Part shown: positions 1 through 13,541 of the stretch, in pieces
How positions within the stretch are numbered: position 1 is the stretch's first letter
Layout of the letters: the number at the start of each line of letters is the position of its first letter
Assembly: GCF_000340215.1 (NCBI RefSeq)
Contig: NW_006921538.1
Coordinates: 1,364,001 to 1,428,000 of the forward strand
From: Pseudocercospora fijiensis CIRAD86
Lineage: Eukaryota; Ascomycota; Dothideomycetes; Mycosphaerellales; Mycosphaerellaceae
Direction of reading: 5' to 3'
Length of the DNA: 64,000 bases
Made by a program: the position numbers and the translations under genes
Notes under the pieces: model-generated
Told to the model about the DNA's origin: nothing
The model's input: the letters and a program-made list of their open reading frames with translations, nothing else
The model's database searches: none

Positions 1-1150
1 CAGGACGCCGTTCATTCGGACGCATAACATGGTAAGCCTTGAATCTACCTCAACAATGCGGATAAACTTACTGACAAAAATCTCCGCAGGATCTCCACAC
101 CGGTATCCGAGATCTAAATATCGCAGAGCTCATAGAAGAAGAGAAAGCAGAACGCGCCACATGGCCAGCGTGGAAGCGTGTATACAAGTTGTTTTGCTAA
201 AGCATCTATCGTCATGGGTAAACGGCTGTTCTCTTGAATATGCATCGCGAGGGATATACCAAGGATTCACGGACGGACGGGAACAGAAACGGCCTTGGAC
301 AGACACACGCATGAGGTGATGAAGGAACTCGTGCAAGTAAAGTAGATGTTAAGATGGCTTTCTCCCCGGATGCATTCATCTTTTTTTCTGAGCGAAAGCA
401 TGGCTAGCATATGTATGTATATATGAACTTGTATCGATATGTGATGAAAAACTTGCAACACCAATTCTTCCTCCGTCTCTCATCGAAACAAGTCTTATGA
501 TCTTTGCGTATACCTTTTTTTGGAGATCTTCGAGACCATGATGTTTTCAGTGAACAAAGCGTATCCGAGCACGAAGATCACACTACATTTTCTTGTGTTG
601 CGGGCTGGAGTGAGTGACTACCTAATTCATGTCGAAATTTTCCTTGAGCAGAGAGATGTTCAAGTCTTACACTTACATCAACTAGTTACGACGACCGGAC
701 GTCAAAGGAAGATGGCTATACTTTTATGGAGAACTTTTGAAAAGCACTACTATAACTTCACAACTGCAAGCGGGCGGGCGGGCGGGCAGTCGCATTGTAG
801 GCAGGCAGGCAGGCAGGCAGGCAAGAGTTCCCAAGGACCAGAATCGTATTGTTGCATGTGAGCACAACTTCGCTGCTGATGTTGTGGCCCCGTAGGAGGA
901 TCATGTCGTGAGACGTCAAGATCTGAAGCTGTGCTCCTAGGCTGCAACTCGAAAATGGGATTTCAGCAGCGTCGATGAGAGAGGAGACTACGAATGCGAA
1001 TTTTCGCTTGACGTTCAGTTCAGTTTCATCGTCTACATAAGTTCTTTAGAACAAGCAAATCTCAGCCCGTCCAGGCTCATACTCGTGTAGGCGATAAGAC
1101 TGCACTTCTGCAGCTTTGCATGGCTACTGTGCTGTTTCGTGAGCGAGACG
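1..1150. other. Intergenic, no gene seen; two short simple repeats
   Basis: No open frame here has recognisable protein content or splice structure. The only structured DNA is a (CGGG)n run at about 770-787 and a (GCAG)n run at about 799-823. The right end is the 3' flank of the minus-strand gene that follows. Confidence 0.6.
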
Positions 1151-1151
1151 T

Positions 1152-4100
1152 TCACAGAACTTCCAACAACTCCTGCTTCCACTGCTCCCGCGTCTTGCTG
1201 GCATGCTTGCGAACATGCTCACGCACCGACTCTGCCCACTCCACCTGATCGTGTAAGTACCCAAGCGCATCGGTCGTGTTGACGGGATCGGAGGTCTCTG
1301 CTTGAAGGAGCAGGCCATAGACAGTGTCCAGCACAGTGAGCAGACTAGTATCTGAAGTCCAGTCACGGGACAGAAGGGCATGGCAGACCTTGCCATGCAG
1401 CGAGATGTTTGGGTGACTGATGCGGCTGATGAAGCGAACGTCTGGCGCAAAAGTCGGGTACTGCTCGCCAACATGAAGGTAGAGCATGAAGGTACCTCCA
1501 GAATATGGACTGTCTTCTGGGCCCTCCATGACGACTTTCATGAACGTCATGTCCTGCTCGCTGACGTAGACGTCGTATTTGCGATCGCTGACATGAGCCA
1601 CAATGCTGCGTAGCTCATTCATCAAACGATTGATGCGAAGGCCACGAGATGCTCCGGCACTGCCTGGCGCCGAATGGCCGATGGACCGAGCTGAAGCTGC
1701 GGAGAGAAGGATGAAACTGTTGTTCATGTTTGGGTGCTCCTTTCGAGCTGGAAACTGGTTTTCGTTAAATTTGGTCCATCTCGCGTTGCTCCGAGCCTGA
1801 TAGAATTTTGATTTCACTAACGGTCGGGAAGTCGAAGTTCCCAGTGGCAGTGGCGTATCTGGTCGCTCGGTGATCGACAGAAATGGTTCCAGCTCGCAGA
1901 CGGCAAGCGCATTAGCCAGAGAAGTTGGATGGAAGGCGTAACCTCCAAGAAGATATGAGAGACCACGAAGGTCCCGAGCAGTGTGTGAGCCGAGAGCAAT
2001 GCTGTCTACCACAGTCTTGTCCTGCATGAAGCTCCAAGCAAGGTCTTGTGGCGCATTAGTAACGCTCTTTGTATCCTCGCCGTCGCTGATGACTATGATG
2101 CGACGACGGGCAGTAGGATACTTCTTTGCGTACTCGTCCAGCTGATCCTTCGCCATCGCTAGAGCGTCCCACAAGGCAGTGTCGCCTTGGGCATGCATAG
2201 CATTCGACTGAGAGCGAAACTGTTCCACAACGTGCGTCATCGGGACCTGAACTTCAACGTTCGAAGCGAAGGTAATGAGTCCAACGTGAGTCTTGTAGCC
2301 GTAGGCGATCGATCTGTTAATCAGCGCTTCAAACAGTTGCTTGAGAACGTCTAGTCGAGACATCTTCGGAATTTCGTGGCCGGTGGATGTACGACGCTTC
2401 TCAATTTCGACTTTAAGTACCAGGGCCTGAGTCGATCTCGAAGAGCTCGGCAGAAAGCTGCGCTCGGAGTGTACTGGCTCCTCTTCCAGCTTTCCACGAC
2501 AGTGAGCGGCGTTGAGGAACTGATGGAGGCTCGTAGTGACTTCATTGCAAGCTCCGTTCAGCAGACCATCGCCCGATGAGTACAGGTCAGTCCAAACATT
2601 GACATCGTGAAAGCCTGGAATTCCAGATTCGTGGAAGGAGTGGCGATAGTACTTCCAAGCGATGGATGCCAGAGTCCCAGCTGTAGCGGAACGCTTTACC
2701 CAAAAGCTGAAGCAGAAGCTTTGGTATTTGTAGACTTTGATCAGCACATTGTCGTTGGCGGTAGCATTACCATTTGAAGAAGAGCTTGCACTATCGGCAC
2801 CGGCCATCTCTTCGGCCAAGCGGATGATGATTTGCTGGCCGTCCTGGATTCCACGAGAGGACGCAGTCTCCGGGGAAGGTCTCAAAGGGTTGGATTCGTC
2901 GAGCGCAAGCTGAAACACAGTGAAACGTGCCTTCAAGCCACGGAAGGCGACCTTGTACAGCTCGTTCACGCTGGTGTCGGCTGTGATGGTCCTCGTAAAT
3001 GGTCCGTTCTTGCTAAGAAATGTGACCTTCAGCTCTGTCGAGTCTGGAGCAGACAAACGCGTCTTCTTCGCTGGTGGCGATGCCTGACAAGCATGATCGT
3101 CAGAGCCCAGGACCCAGTCTGCGGCAGCCCGAGATACCTCATCATCGGGTGTCAAATGAGTATCGGTAAGCGAAAGGCCGGTCATGGGAGAAGACTTCCG
3201 AATGGAGAACCACTGCTCAATTGCTTGACGAGAATACGTGAAACCATCACTGGCCTTCACAGCGTCCGACATGAGATCGCGACTAACAGGGCAGACCAGG
3301 CGATCTGGCATCTCTGTCAAGGCTTCTGGAAGGGTAGGTATCCTGTTTGGCGCCGAGTTTGCCGGAAGCTCATCTCCAGGAGACCACTTCCAGTCCGTGG
3401 CAGCAGCCGGAGTCGTGGTAGCACGGAATATCAAGAACTGAGTGAGCGCTTCTTCGTGCGTCTTGAGACCTGCCCACTGTGCTTTCAGACTCCTGAGCTT
3501 AGTGTCCAGCTCAGCGTTGTGTTGACGTGCATACCACCCACGAAGGTATTGAGATCTCTCTTCTCGCTCCTTATGCTTTGCCACTATCTCGTTGCCAAGC
3601 ATGGTCCGCAAAAGCTCAAGGACCTGGTGGGAATAGTGCAGCCGAAGGTAGAACGGCGCTTCTGCGACAATGGCGAGCATATCAGAGATGCCTTCATATT
3701 TGTTGAGGTACTCCTTCATATCGTCAAAGCTAGACCGATTGTAGATTTCGCCTTCAACAACGCTGTCTGCAGTCATCTCATCGCTCGTGAACGCTGGCTC
3801 GAAGTCATTGACTTCAGCGAAGTCTGTGGCTGAGCGCATGCTCGCGCTGTTGTCCACACAGAACATGAGGAGCTCGTCGGGTGCCTGAAGGCGGCGCACC
3901 GTTGCGCCACCAAAGCTGTCGAAGACGGCGGTTCCTTCAGCCTCATACTGCTTTATGATTGGTGCAATGAGCTGCTCGACCACCGGCGGGTTCATGGTCT
4001 CTTCTCCGTGCATCGGTCTGAAGATCATGTCAGATTCCCCGGGAGCAGCGCATCCAGCTTGGCCAGTGTAGACAGCGAGATGACCCTTGCGGTCGAAGGT

Positions 4101-6067
4101 AAGGCATGGCGCGACTGACGAGGCCAGCTGGCTCGGACGATGGACCGCGAGTTTGTTGCGCGCGGCAAGCTCGGCCAGATGAGTAAAGTCTGCCAGCTCA
4201 CTGACATCGACTGCTGCGCCAAGCTCACCACCATCAGCATAACCATAAGCGCCATTCAGACGCTTCTGATCGAATATGAGAGGTTCTGCAGCCGAGCCAG
4301 CGCTGAGCAATGCCGTCCGACAAGCCAGTGGCATAGGTTCGAGAGGCACCAACATTGGCTGAAGGTGACTCTCGTGCAGTACACCATTCTTCTCCTTGTC
4401 AAAAGCCGTGTACAGACCCTTCTCCACCATGCCAGACGCGGTCATCATCAGATACTTGATTGGCTCTGATGTCTTGAAGTCTTTGATCTCGATAGCATCG
4501 AATGCAGACAAGTATGGGAGGTCGTCGTCCTTGACGGTGTCCGGAAGCTTTACCGAGCGCGCCTTCTCCAAGACGAAGCCGAAGAATAATCGAGCACCTT
4601 CAAAGACGCGTGCCTTGTCAGTGCCAATGATGCCAGTCGGCATGATGATTTCGTGAATGGACTCGTAAACAGCGTGAGCCAAGGCTGAGCTCTCGGCAGC
4701 CGTTGGAGTCTTGCCATCGATCAAGACCAGCAGAGAGCGAAGCGCCGGGGGAAATCTAGTCAGGAGGTCGAAGACATGAAGCACAGCGTCTTTCATGCGG
4801 CGGTCTGCATCCTTAGAAGGGACCAGGTGGCAAAAAACGCGGAGTGCAGACAGGAACATTGCGGTGCCGCGCTCAGTCTGCTGTACGTTCGGGTCCCAAT
4901 GCGGTCTCGCGCGGAAAATGGCATTACGTCCAGTTGCAGTAATGCCTGTGCCTGTGGAGGCGCGGCTGACAACATAGATGTCAAGCACTCCATCGTTTAC
5001 AATATGATCAAGATGTGCCTCGGCAAGTGTCGCATCCATGCTGTTGCTGCTGATCGGTAGCTCGGATGTGTGCAAATCGATGAGTCGGAAGCGGAATCCG
5101 CCGTCGTCTGGCTCATCGGTGCGAGCGTGGACTGGAACATGACGCTGCTTGGAGCAGATTGCTACCACTGGAGTCTTGGCATACTTGGAGTCGGAGAGAC
5201 TGAGTACGCCTCCATGCTTGATAACCTTCTTGCTGTTCAGGTCAGTAGCGCTGAATTTGGTGGAGAGTGCTTCATGGACAGCGCCATCACTGGGAGTAGC
5301 GAGAGCCAAGCGATCGACAACGCTCTTTGATGACACGACCTAAGAAATGCGTCAGCTCTTGTGAATTCGCTGGCGCGGCATCTGCAGGGCTACCTACCAG
5401 AACATGATCTGAAGATGATTCGTCGTCTGCGAGCTGCTTTGCGAAGCTGCAGTTGCACTCCGAATCAACTGCTTCTCTGTCGAAAACGGAAGGCAGGTTC
5501 AAATGAGCTGCTGCGATCTCGTGCAGCTTCTTGATGGTAGCAGACTTGGCCACGGCAATGGGATGAAGGGAGTTCTTGTCCTTTGCCGATGCTGGCGTGA
5601 TGAATCGCACGAGATACCGGTCTTCGACGCATGCGAGGGTACTATCCGCGAGTTGAGACGTGATCTAGAGCATGGATCAGCGCAACCGCTTCGTAATCGG
5701 GGACACACAGAACCGCCAATTGTAGCAGGAACTGCAGCACGAGGTCTCGGGATTTGGATTGACGTACTTGCTCAGCAGTAGAGGCATGGGGAGTGGCGCC
5801 TGGCAGCTGTTTGAGCTCGAATACGGCGAAAATGCTCTCGCGCTTGGGCTCAATCAGGTCGGAAAGGACGTCCTCCTCATCCAGCAGCGCGCCGGCGTCG
5901 GACTCGATATGAAGGCTCACGCGGTGCGTGCTGGGGGTGATGCTCGCGTCGACCTTGGTGACACGCCTCCGAACCTCCTGGACGAAGGCCGACACCAGCA
6001 TGCCATCGTCGAACAGAATGGCGAGTGGCGGCGTCGCCAGACTTGTCTTCACCGTATACCGCTGCAT
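1152..6067 (-). CDS. vWA / U-box / ubiquitin-conjugating (E2) multidomain protein
   Basis: Probable ubiquitin-pathway protein of 1,584 residues joining E3-like and E2-like parts. Exons are 6067-5768, 5664-5398 and 5339-1152; both introns have GT..AG ends and keep phase 0. The N-terminus (about 1-100) looks ubiquitin-like. A vWA MIDAS start, CVDNSAS, lies near residue 680. A U-box (LVCPVSRDLM ... DGFTYSRQAIEQW) lies near 870-925 and a second ubiquitin-like stretch near 960-1030. The rest of the vWA fold (VGLITFASN, IIVISDGEDT) follows near 1180-1300, so U-box and ubiquitin-like region sit inside the vWA domain. The last 160 residues are an E2 fold with HPN and a Cys in GKVCHALLSRDW, near residue 1507. 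The ATG at 6067 is in frame and begins the conserved text. The domain calls are firm; the substrate is unknown. The E2 Cys context is unusual enough that activity should not be assumed. Confidence 0.88.
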
Positions 6068-6860
6068 GCTCGCTCTGCGGTGCGGTGCGGTGTTGAGATG
6101 AAGAGCAGTGATGAAAGGTGTCGGCTTGTTGGTCGAAGTTTAGAGCTAGAGCTGGCTGCGTGCTTCAGCCTTGCACGCGCGCTTGCCTCAGTCCGCCAGC
6201 AAACGGCGTTGCTGCCTGACGGAGCGAAAGAAACGCGAAGGCTGTCTCGGCTCAGCGCACGTCCTACGACCTCTGCTTACACTATGCCCTTTGTCCGCCA
6301 GCCAGCATGGCGTTCTCAAGAAGCTTTGCAGTGCGCCGACGGTATGCAACGTCGACCGTCGGTACCTCCGCCCAAGCCCAAGCCAGATCAGAATTTACGG
6401 GCCGCCTACTGGAGACATCTGGCACATCGCGAAGCTCGCAGAGATCACGGGTGCTCGCACGAGAAGAACGAGCGAGCGAGCCAGCGCGTCTGCCCAGTGT
6501 CCGTGTCCGTGTGCGTGTCCGTGAATGGGCCCGTATTTTGCATCTTGCGGGAAACATGGATTGCAAATGGCGAAAGTGTTTGCGTGGGCTACTGCTCCGA
6601 CGTCAGCATTCAGACATCAACTTTCTCCTGTTCTCACGAGAGGGAAACCGCATGATTGAGAGATCAATCGACGGGCGGATGACATTGCCATGGCAGGAAG
6701 GTGAAGTCGACTTCTTTCCTTCCCACGCTCCGGCATCAACCATGCATAACTATGACCGGCACAAGCTCACGCCATCGTCGGACGCTGCTAGGATGCATAG
6801 AATATTGAAACCCAGTCGCACAGCCACTCCCGCTCCGGACAGCACAGCACAGCTACTAGC
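6068..6860. promoter_or_regulatory. Upstream region of the vWA/U-box/E2 gene
   Basis: GC-rich 5' flank between the gene start and the transposon edge. Open frames here (for example 6307-6912, plus) have Arg/Ser-rich low-complexity content and no recognisable family, so I read them as chance. No specific promoter element can be assigned. Confidence 0.4.
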
Positions 6861-6883
6861 CAGAGATGTAAAAACCTTAGTAA
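6861..6883 (+). repeat. Left terminal inverted repeat
   Basis: Starts CAGAGATGTAAAAACC and continues CTTAGTAA. It is the exact inverse of the right end over 23 bp, and marks the change from GC-normal to AT-rich DNA. Confidence 0.8.
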
Positions 6884-7239
6884 TTGTAATAGTAATAGTA
6901 AATAGTAAATAGTAAAGTCAAATTGGCAATAGTAATAGTAATAGTAATAGTAATCCTACAGAGAATTCTGTAGTAATCGTAATAGTGATAGTGATAGTAA
7001 TTACTGTAGTAATGTTACTATTACTGTGGTAATTGCTATTAGACTGTTTAGTATGGTAAATTGTATTCTGTACGAGTCCCAGTGTTGATTTTTCTAGGGT
7101 GTGTTAATATATTTACTATAGATATATCTAGTAAAACTATAGAGATATTAATTTTTAAAATTCTAATAGTAGGTTCTTATAGAAGTTAATATCTTTATAA
7201 GTTTAATAGATAAACTATTAAAAAAATTATATATAGTTA

Positions 7240-7315
7240 AAAAAAGCGAAGCTATAGATATATATTACGCTCTTTTTATTAGTTAAGAATTATATATAAT
7301 ATTATAACTATACAG
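7240..7315 (+). repeat. Solo arm copy of the nested inverted-repeat element
   Basis: It matches the plan of the 7717-7798 arm: a GCGAAGC box, a TATA run, a CGCTCTTTTT box, then TTAAGAATTATATATAATA and ATAACTATA. It is diverged, and no inverse partner was found nearby. Confidence 0.4.
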
Positions 7316-7716
7316 ATAGTAGTAAAAGTATAACATTATATATTGATAATAAATATATTAATTTATAATAGTATCTTAGAGCAATATAATAATATGTTAT
7401 TTTAGAATAAATATATTTATTTATTCTAGAATAAAATTATTATATTATTGTGCTATTTCTTAATAATATAATTAGTATATTATAATATACTTTCTTTCTA
7501 AAAAAGCTTAAGGCCGAATTCTTAACTTTTTAGAAGAATTTAATTATTTACTAAAGTATATTATATAATCTATAGATTAGTAGTCGAACTGTTTATTTTT
7601 ATTTTGACTTTTTTTCCGTAAGGTACTCTAACTTCTTTAGAGTAGAACATATATTTTAAAAGCTAAGATAGTATACACAATATACTAGGGAACTATAGAG
7701 AAAGAAACTAAACTTA

Positions 7717-8050
7717 GGGAGAGCGAAGCCGTATATATATATATTGCTCTCTCTACTTGAATTAAGGTTTATATACAATAGTATAACTATATATAGTAAT
7801 AATGATATAATAGTATATTTGAATTTATTTACTTGTTTATAATAGTATCTTAGAATAATAGAATAATATATTATCTAATTTATCTTAGAATAAATGTATT
7901 AATTTATAATATTATTTTAATATACTGTTATAAATAAATAAATTTATTTAAATATATTATTATAATTTAGTAACTAAATATAGTTAAACTATTGTATATA
8001 AACCTTAGTAAAAAGGAGAGAGTAATATATATACTTCGTCCTTTCCTTTC
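7717..8050. mobile_element. Nested MITE-like element with about 75-bp inverted arms
   Basis: The left arm (about 7717-7798) and the reverse complement of the right arm (about 7973-8050) share GAAG + TATATATAT + CTCTCT, then AAGGTTTATATACAATAG, then AACTATAT. That makes an inverted-repeat unit of about 330 bp with no coding capacity, which fits a MITE. A third, diverged arm copy (GCGAAGCTATAG ... CGCTCTTTTT) lies at about 7240-7315 in direct orientation without an obvious partner. The exact ends are uncertain because of RIP and AT richness. Confidence 0.55.
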
Positions 8051-8233
8051 TAAAGATCTTTCTTCTTTCTACACCACCCTAGCATACGAGACCACAACTA
8101 ACTACGCCACTCTCTACTATGCTATACTCTTATAAGACGTCTATTCAATAGTAGACTACTACTATAATACGAAGTAAGTCTACTAATATAAAAGAAACTT
8201 CTTACTTAGTAATATACTAATTTTATTATTATT

Positions 8234-9093
8234 AGAATATATACCTTCGACGATACCTTATTAACCTCTATTACTTTTATTAATGAGTTTATTAATAAGA
8301 GTTCTATAGTAGCGTCTAGCCGCATAGACAAAACTATTAAGGCTGTTATTAATAGCTTGCTAAGTAATAGAGCTAAAGGAAATAAAGAAATCGTCCGAGT
8401 CGAATATCTAAATCGACTTCGTATTACCTACTTTATTAACCGGATTAAGCAGTACTATATTAAGGAATATAAGAGGATTAAAGGTATTATATCCTAATAT
8501 ATTAACCTGACGTATTATACTAATAGTTTTTAGCTTTTGTATTCTCTATCGATAATTTAGACAAGTTTAATTCTCGGCTAGATATTCGAGCTTATATCGA
8601 CTCTTTAAACGATAACAATATCGTTTCTAGAATTGAATACCTTACGCTCTATATTCTAAGATACTCGCTATACTTTCAAGACTATAGTAAGTATTATATA
8701 CTAGCCTTAAGATCTAGTAATATCTCTATACTAATAGATATTATAGCTTTTATTCGACTATTTCTAGATAGTAGTATAGTATCCCCCGAGGGCTATACTA
8801 CTATTAGTACTAGTATCGAGTCGGCTAGAGATACCTATCTCTATACGGATATCTACGACGATATCTACTTTCTTAGTAGGCTTAACTTCTTTAATTTAGA
8901 GTATAAAGAGGAGGAAAAGATTCTTATAGAGGCCTATTTAAGTACGGCGGCCTTAAAGGAGGAGATTAAATCTCTAAGCTATAGTACTATAGAAGAGATT
9001 CTTAGTACTAGAAATAGTATCGAGATAGATAGTAGTAAGGAAGATAATAAGGACTTAGAGGAGATAGCCGATAGAGAGATAGACTTAGACTAA
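8234..9093 (+). pseudogene. Ghost ORF of the hAT-like element, family not recognised
   Basis: From 8527 to the TAA at 9091-9093 one plus frame stays open for 188 sense codons in DNA where TAG/TAA are very common, so it was once coding. There is no usable ATG; RIP converts ATG to ATA. The end is acidic and Glu/Lys/Asp/Ser-rich (NLEYKEEEKI, then EEIADREIDLD). A second frame, from about 8234 to 8495, reads as protein-like text (FDDTLLTSI, KGNKEIVRVEYL) and is joined to the first by a frame change between about 8495 and 8527, from an intron or an indel. I do not recognise the family and see no hAT dimerisation motif. The missing start and the frame change mean it is not functional. Confidence 0.55.
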
Positions 9094-9564
9094 ACTAACT
9101 AGCCTAGTCTTAGCTATCTAGGTATAATAGTATTATATATAGTAGTAGGAGTAAAGGGTATTAAAGGGTTTTCTTTATATAAATCGCTTTGAATTCTATT
9201 ATAATCTAGACTTTGATTATAGTACTAGTATAACTATATTAGAAAGAAACCTTAAGTAATTATAGTCTATTAGATACTTTCTATAAGAATACCGGTATTA
9301 TATTATTTTTAATATAGTAGTTTCTTTATTTAGGTAGATACTATTAATCTTTTATACCTATATTATACTATAAATATCCATATAGTCTAGAGTACTATAT
9401 AAGTAATCCTATAGCTAGTATAAATATAGAAAACATATATTAAGTATACGGCTATAATATAATAGAATTGTAACGATTATATAGTATAAAATAGATAACG
9501 GCTCTATCTAGCTATTAGAAAGACTATCTACACAAGTATACCTACCCTTACTAGATAATAGCAA

Positions 9565-9665
9565 CTATAGCGGCTAATAGTAGCGGCTACTATACTATTA
9601 TATATATATTACCGACTATAGCGACTAGTAGTAGCCGCTACTATACTATATATATATACTATAGT
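9565..9665. repeat. 51-bp tandem repeat, two copies
   Basis: The unit begins CTATAGCG and contains GCCGCTACTATACTAT or close variants followed by a TATA run. It occurs at 9565 and again at 9616. It lies inside the AT-rich element near its right end. Confidence 0.6.
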
Positions 9666-9929
9666 AATATATATTTCTACTATCAACATTAGACTATCCT
9701 TAATTATATTATAGCATATTATAGTATATTATAGTATACTATACTTATTAAGTAGTTCTATAGCTTAGAATAGGTAGAAAAACTACTATAATAGTAGAAT
9801 AGTAATTACTATTTTACTATTACTATTACTATTACTATTTCTCGAAGGTCCCTAGTAATAGTAATAGTGATAGTAATAGTGATTACTATAGTAATTTTAC
9901 TATTACTATAGTAATTACTATTTACTAGT

Positions 9930-9952
9930 TTACTAAGGTTTTTACATCTCTG
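9930..9952 (-). repeat. Right terminal inverted repeat
   Basis: Ends GGTTTTTACATCTCTG, the reverse complement of the left terminus. The next eight bases, ACAGCTAC, are the candidate target duplication. Confidence 0.8.
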
Positions 9953-10882
9953 ACAGCTACACTGTAACACTCCCGTCATCTATCTGCATTGCTAGCCGCT
10001 GTCAGTTGTCTTCGCCAAAGCAAACGACGGCGCGACCCTGCCAGTAGCTGCAGCTGTTTGGCAGCCCTCCGTTTGACATGAAACTGGCATTACGCCGTCT
10101 CTCGTTGGGCTGGTTGGCAGAGCGATGGAAGGAACCTCCAAAGCTTCCTTTGCGGCTGCGATAACAGCAGCGACAATGCTTCTCGGCAAGACTGGCGAAA
10201 GTGCAACTTGGACTCAGAGCGAAGAGACTATTTCACAAATCGGCACGGCAAAACGCACAGGACAAGGTTCTTCGTAACGTTAGCGATGGCAGAAGAATGT
10301 GCAGACCCGTGGTCGTTCGTCATGTACGAGCTTGGCAGCACCCACGACGGCGATCGGCCAACAATTGCGACAGCTCGGACGCAGGTACCAAGTTTATTAC
10401 TAGCGGTGCCTTTATATAGCTGCAATTGCCACACGCTTGTGGCCAGCGAAGAGTGTTTTCAATGGTGATTGAACAAAGGACGGGCCGCTTGCATATGGCC
10501 ATGACAGTAATGCATTAGGCTAGGCTAGACAGAACGAACGAGAAAGAGCGCGCTTCAAAATAGAAGGGCCACGTCTCTCATCAGTTGAGGTGAGGCTGAG
10601 CGCTCGCGGCTCAAGGAAGTTTAACACGCAATAGGAATCTTGATGAAACAAGGAGGGGGACCGACCTGGGCGGGCGTCAAAACCGAAGCTCTCGTCCTCA
10701 AACACATTTTTTCCTGACCAACATTTCATCACTCGTTGTTTCCTGCCATCGTTCATTGACGACTGCTACGACTACGACTTACGCTTTCCCTCGATCACCT
10801 GCCATCCCTTCATCGACTCAGCGCTACACGCCAACGACCCGCACGAGCCCTTTTCCTTGAGTACACATAAGAAGCCGTCAAC
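9953..10882. promoter_or_regulatory. gfa1 upstream region
   Basis: Normal-composition DNA between the transposon and gfa1. The last 130 bases before the start codon are C/T-rich on the plus strand, a common feature of well-expressed ascomycete genes. Short open frames here have no recognisable content. Confidence 0.4.
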
Positions 10883-13244
<2,362 letters not shown>

Positions 13245-13541
13245 AGAGCAGGCGAAAGGAAGAATACAGGTTACTACTGGGTGCAACAGGATATAGATTT
13301 CGGCTGCTTGGGACGAGTACTGAAAAGAACAGGAAATCAGAAACAGTGAAAACAGGACTGCAGCTGGATCTGTGGATAAAGTGTTCTCCGCCTCCTGGCT
13401 GTGCGTTTGTGTGTGGGTGTGATAATGAGATAGGACATTGTTTAGAAGAAGCATGACTGGCATAGACCTCGTCTGCCTTTGTCAGTCGTGGAGATTATGA
13501 AATGCACGTGCTTTAGACGATAGCTGTGTCTTCCGATGCGC

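Larger units (their letters stand above)
6861..9952. mobile_element. RIP-degraded DNA transposon with hAT-like terminal inverted repeats
   Basis: An AT-rich block of 3.09 kb with sharp edges against normal DNA. Both ends carry CAGAGATGTAAAAACC in inverted orientation (6861-6876 and 9937-9952), extended to about 23 bp as far as CTTAGTAA. Subterminal zones at both ends are rich in TAATAG units. The CAGAGATG start fits the usual form of hAT termini. An 8-bp ACAGCTAC lies directly right of the element (9953-9960) and also at 6849-6856 on the left, but there it is separated from the terminus by TAGC, so the target duplication is imperfect. TA is strongly over-represented and CA/TG nearly absent in the interior, as expected from RIP. 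It contains a ghost ORF and a nested inverted-repeat element. The hAT assignment rests on the termini only; no transposase was recognised. Confidence 0.75.

Noticed and set aside
5759..6655. A 298-codon plus-strand frame
   Set aside because: It mostly overlaps exon 1 of the vWA/U-box/E2 gene in antisense and has no family content.
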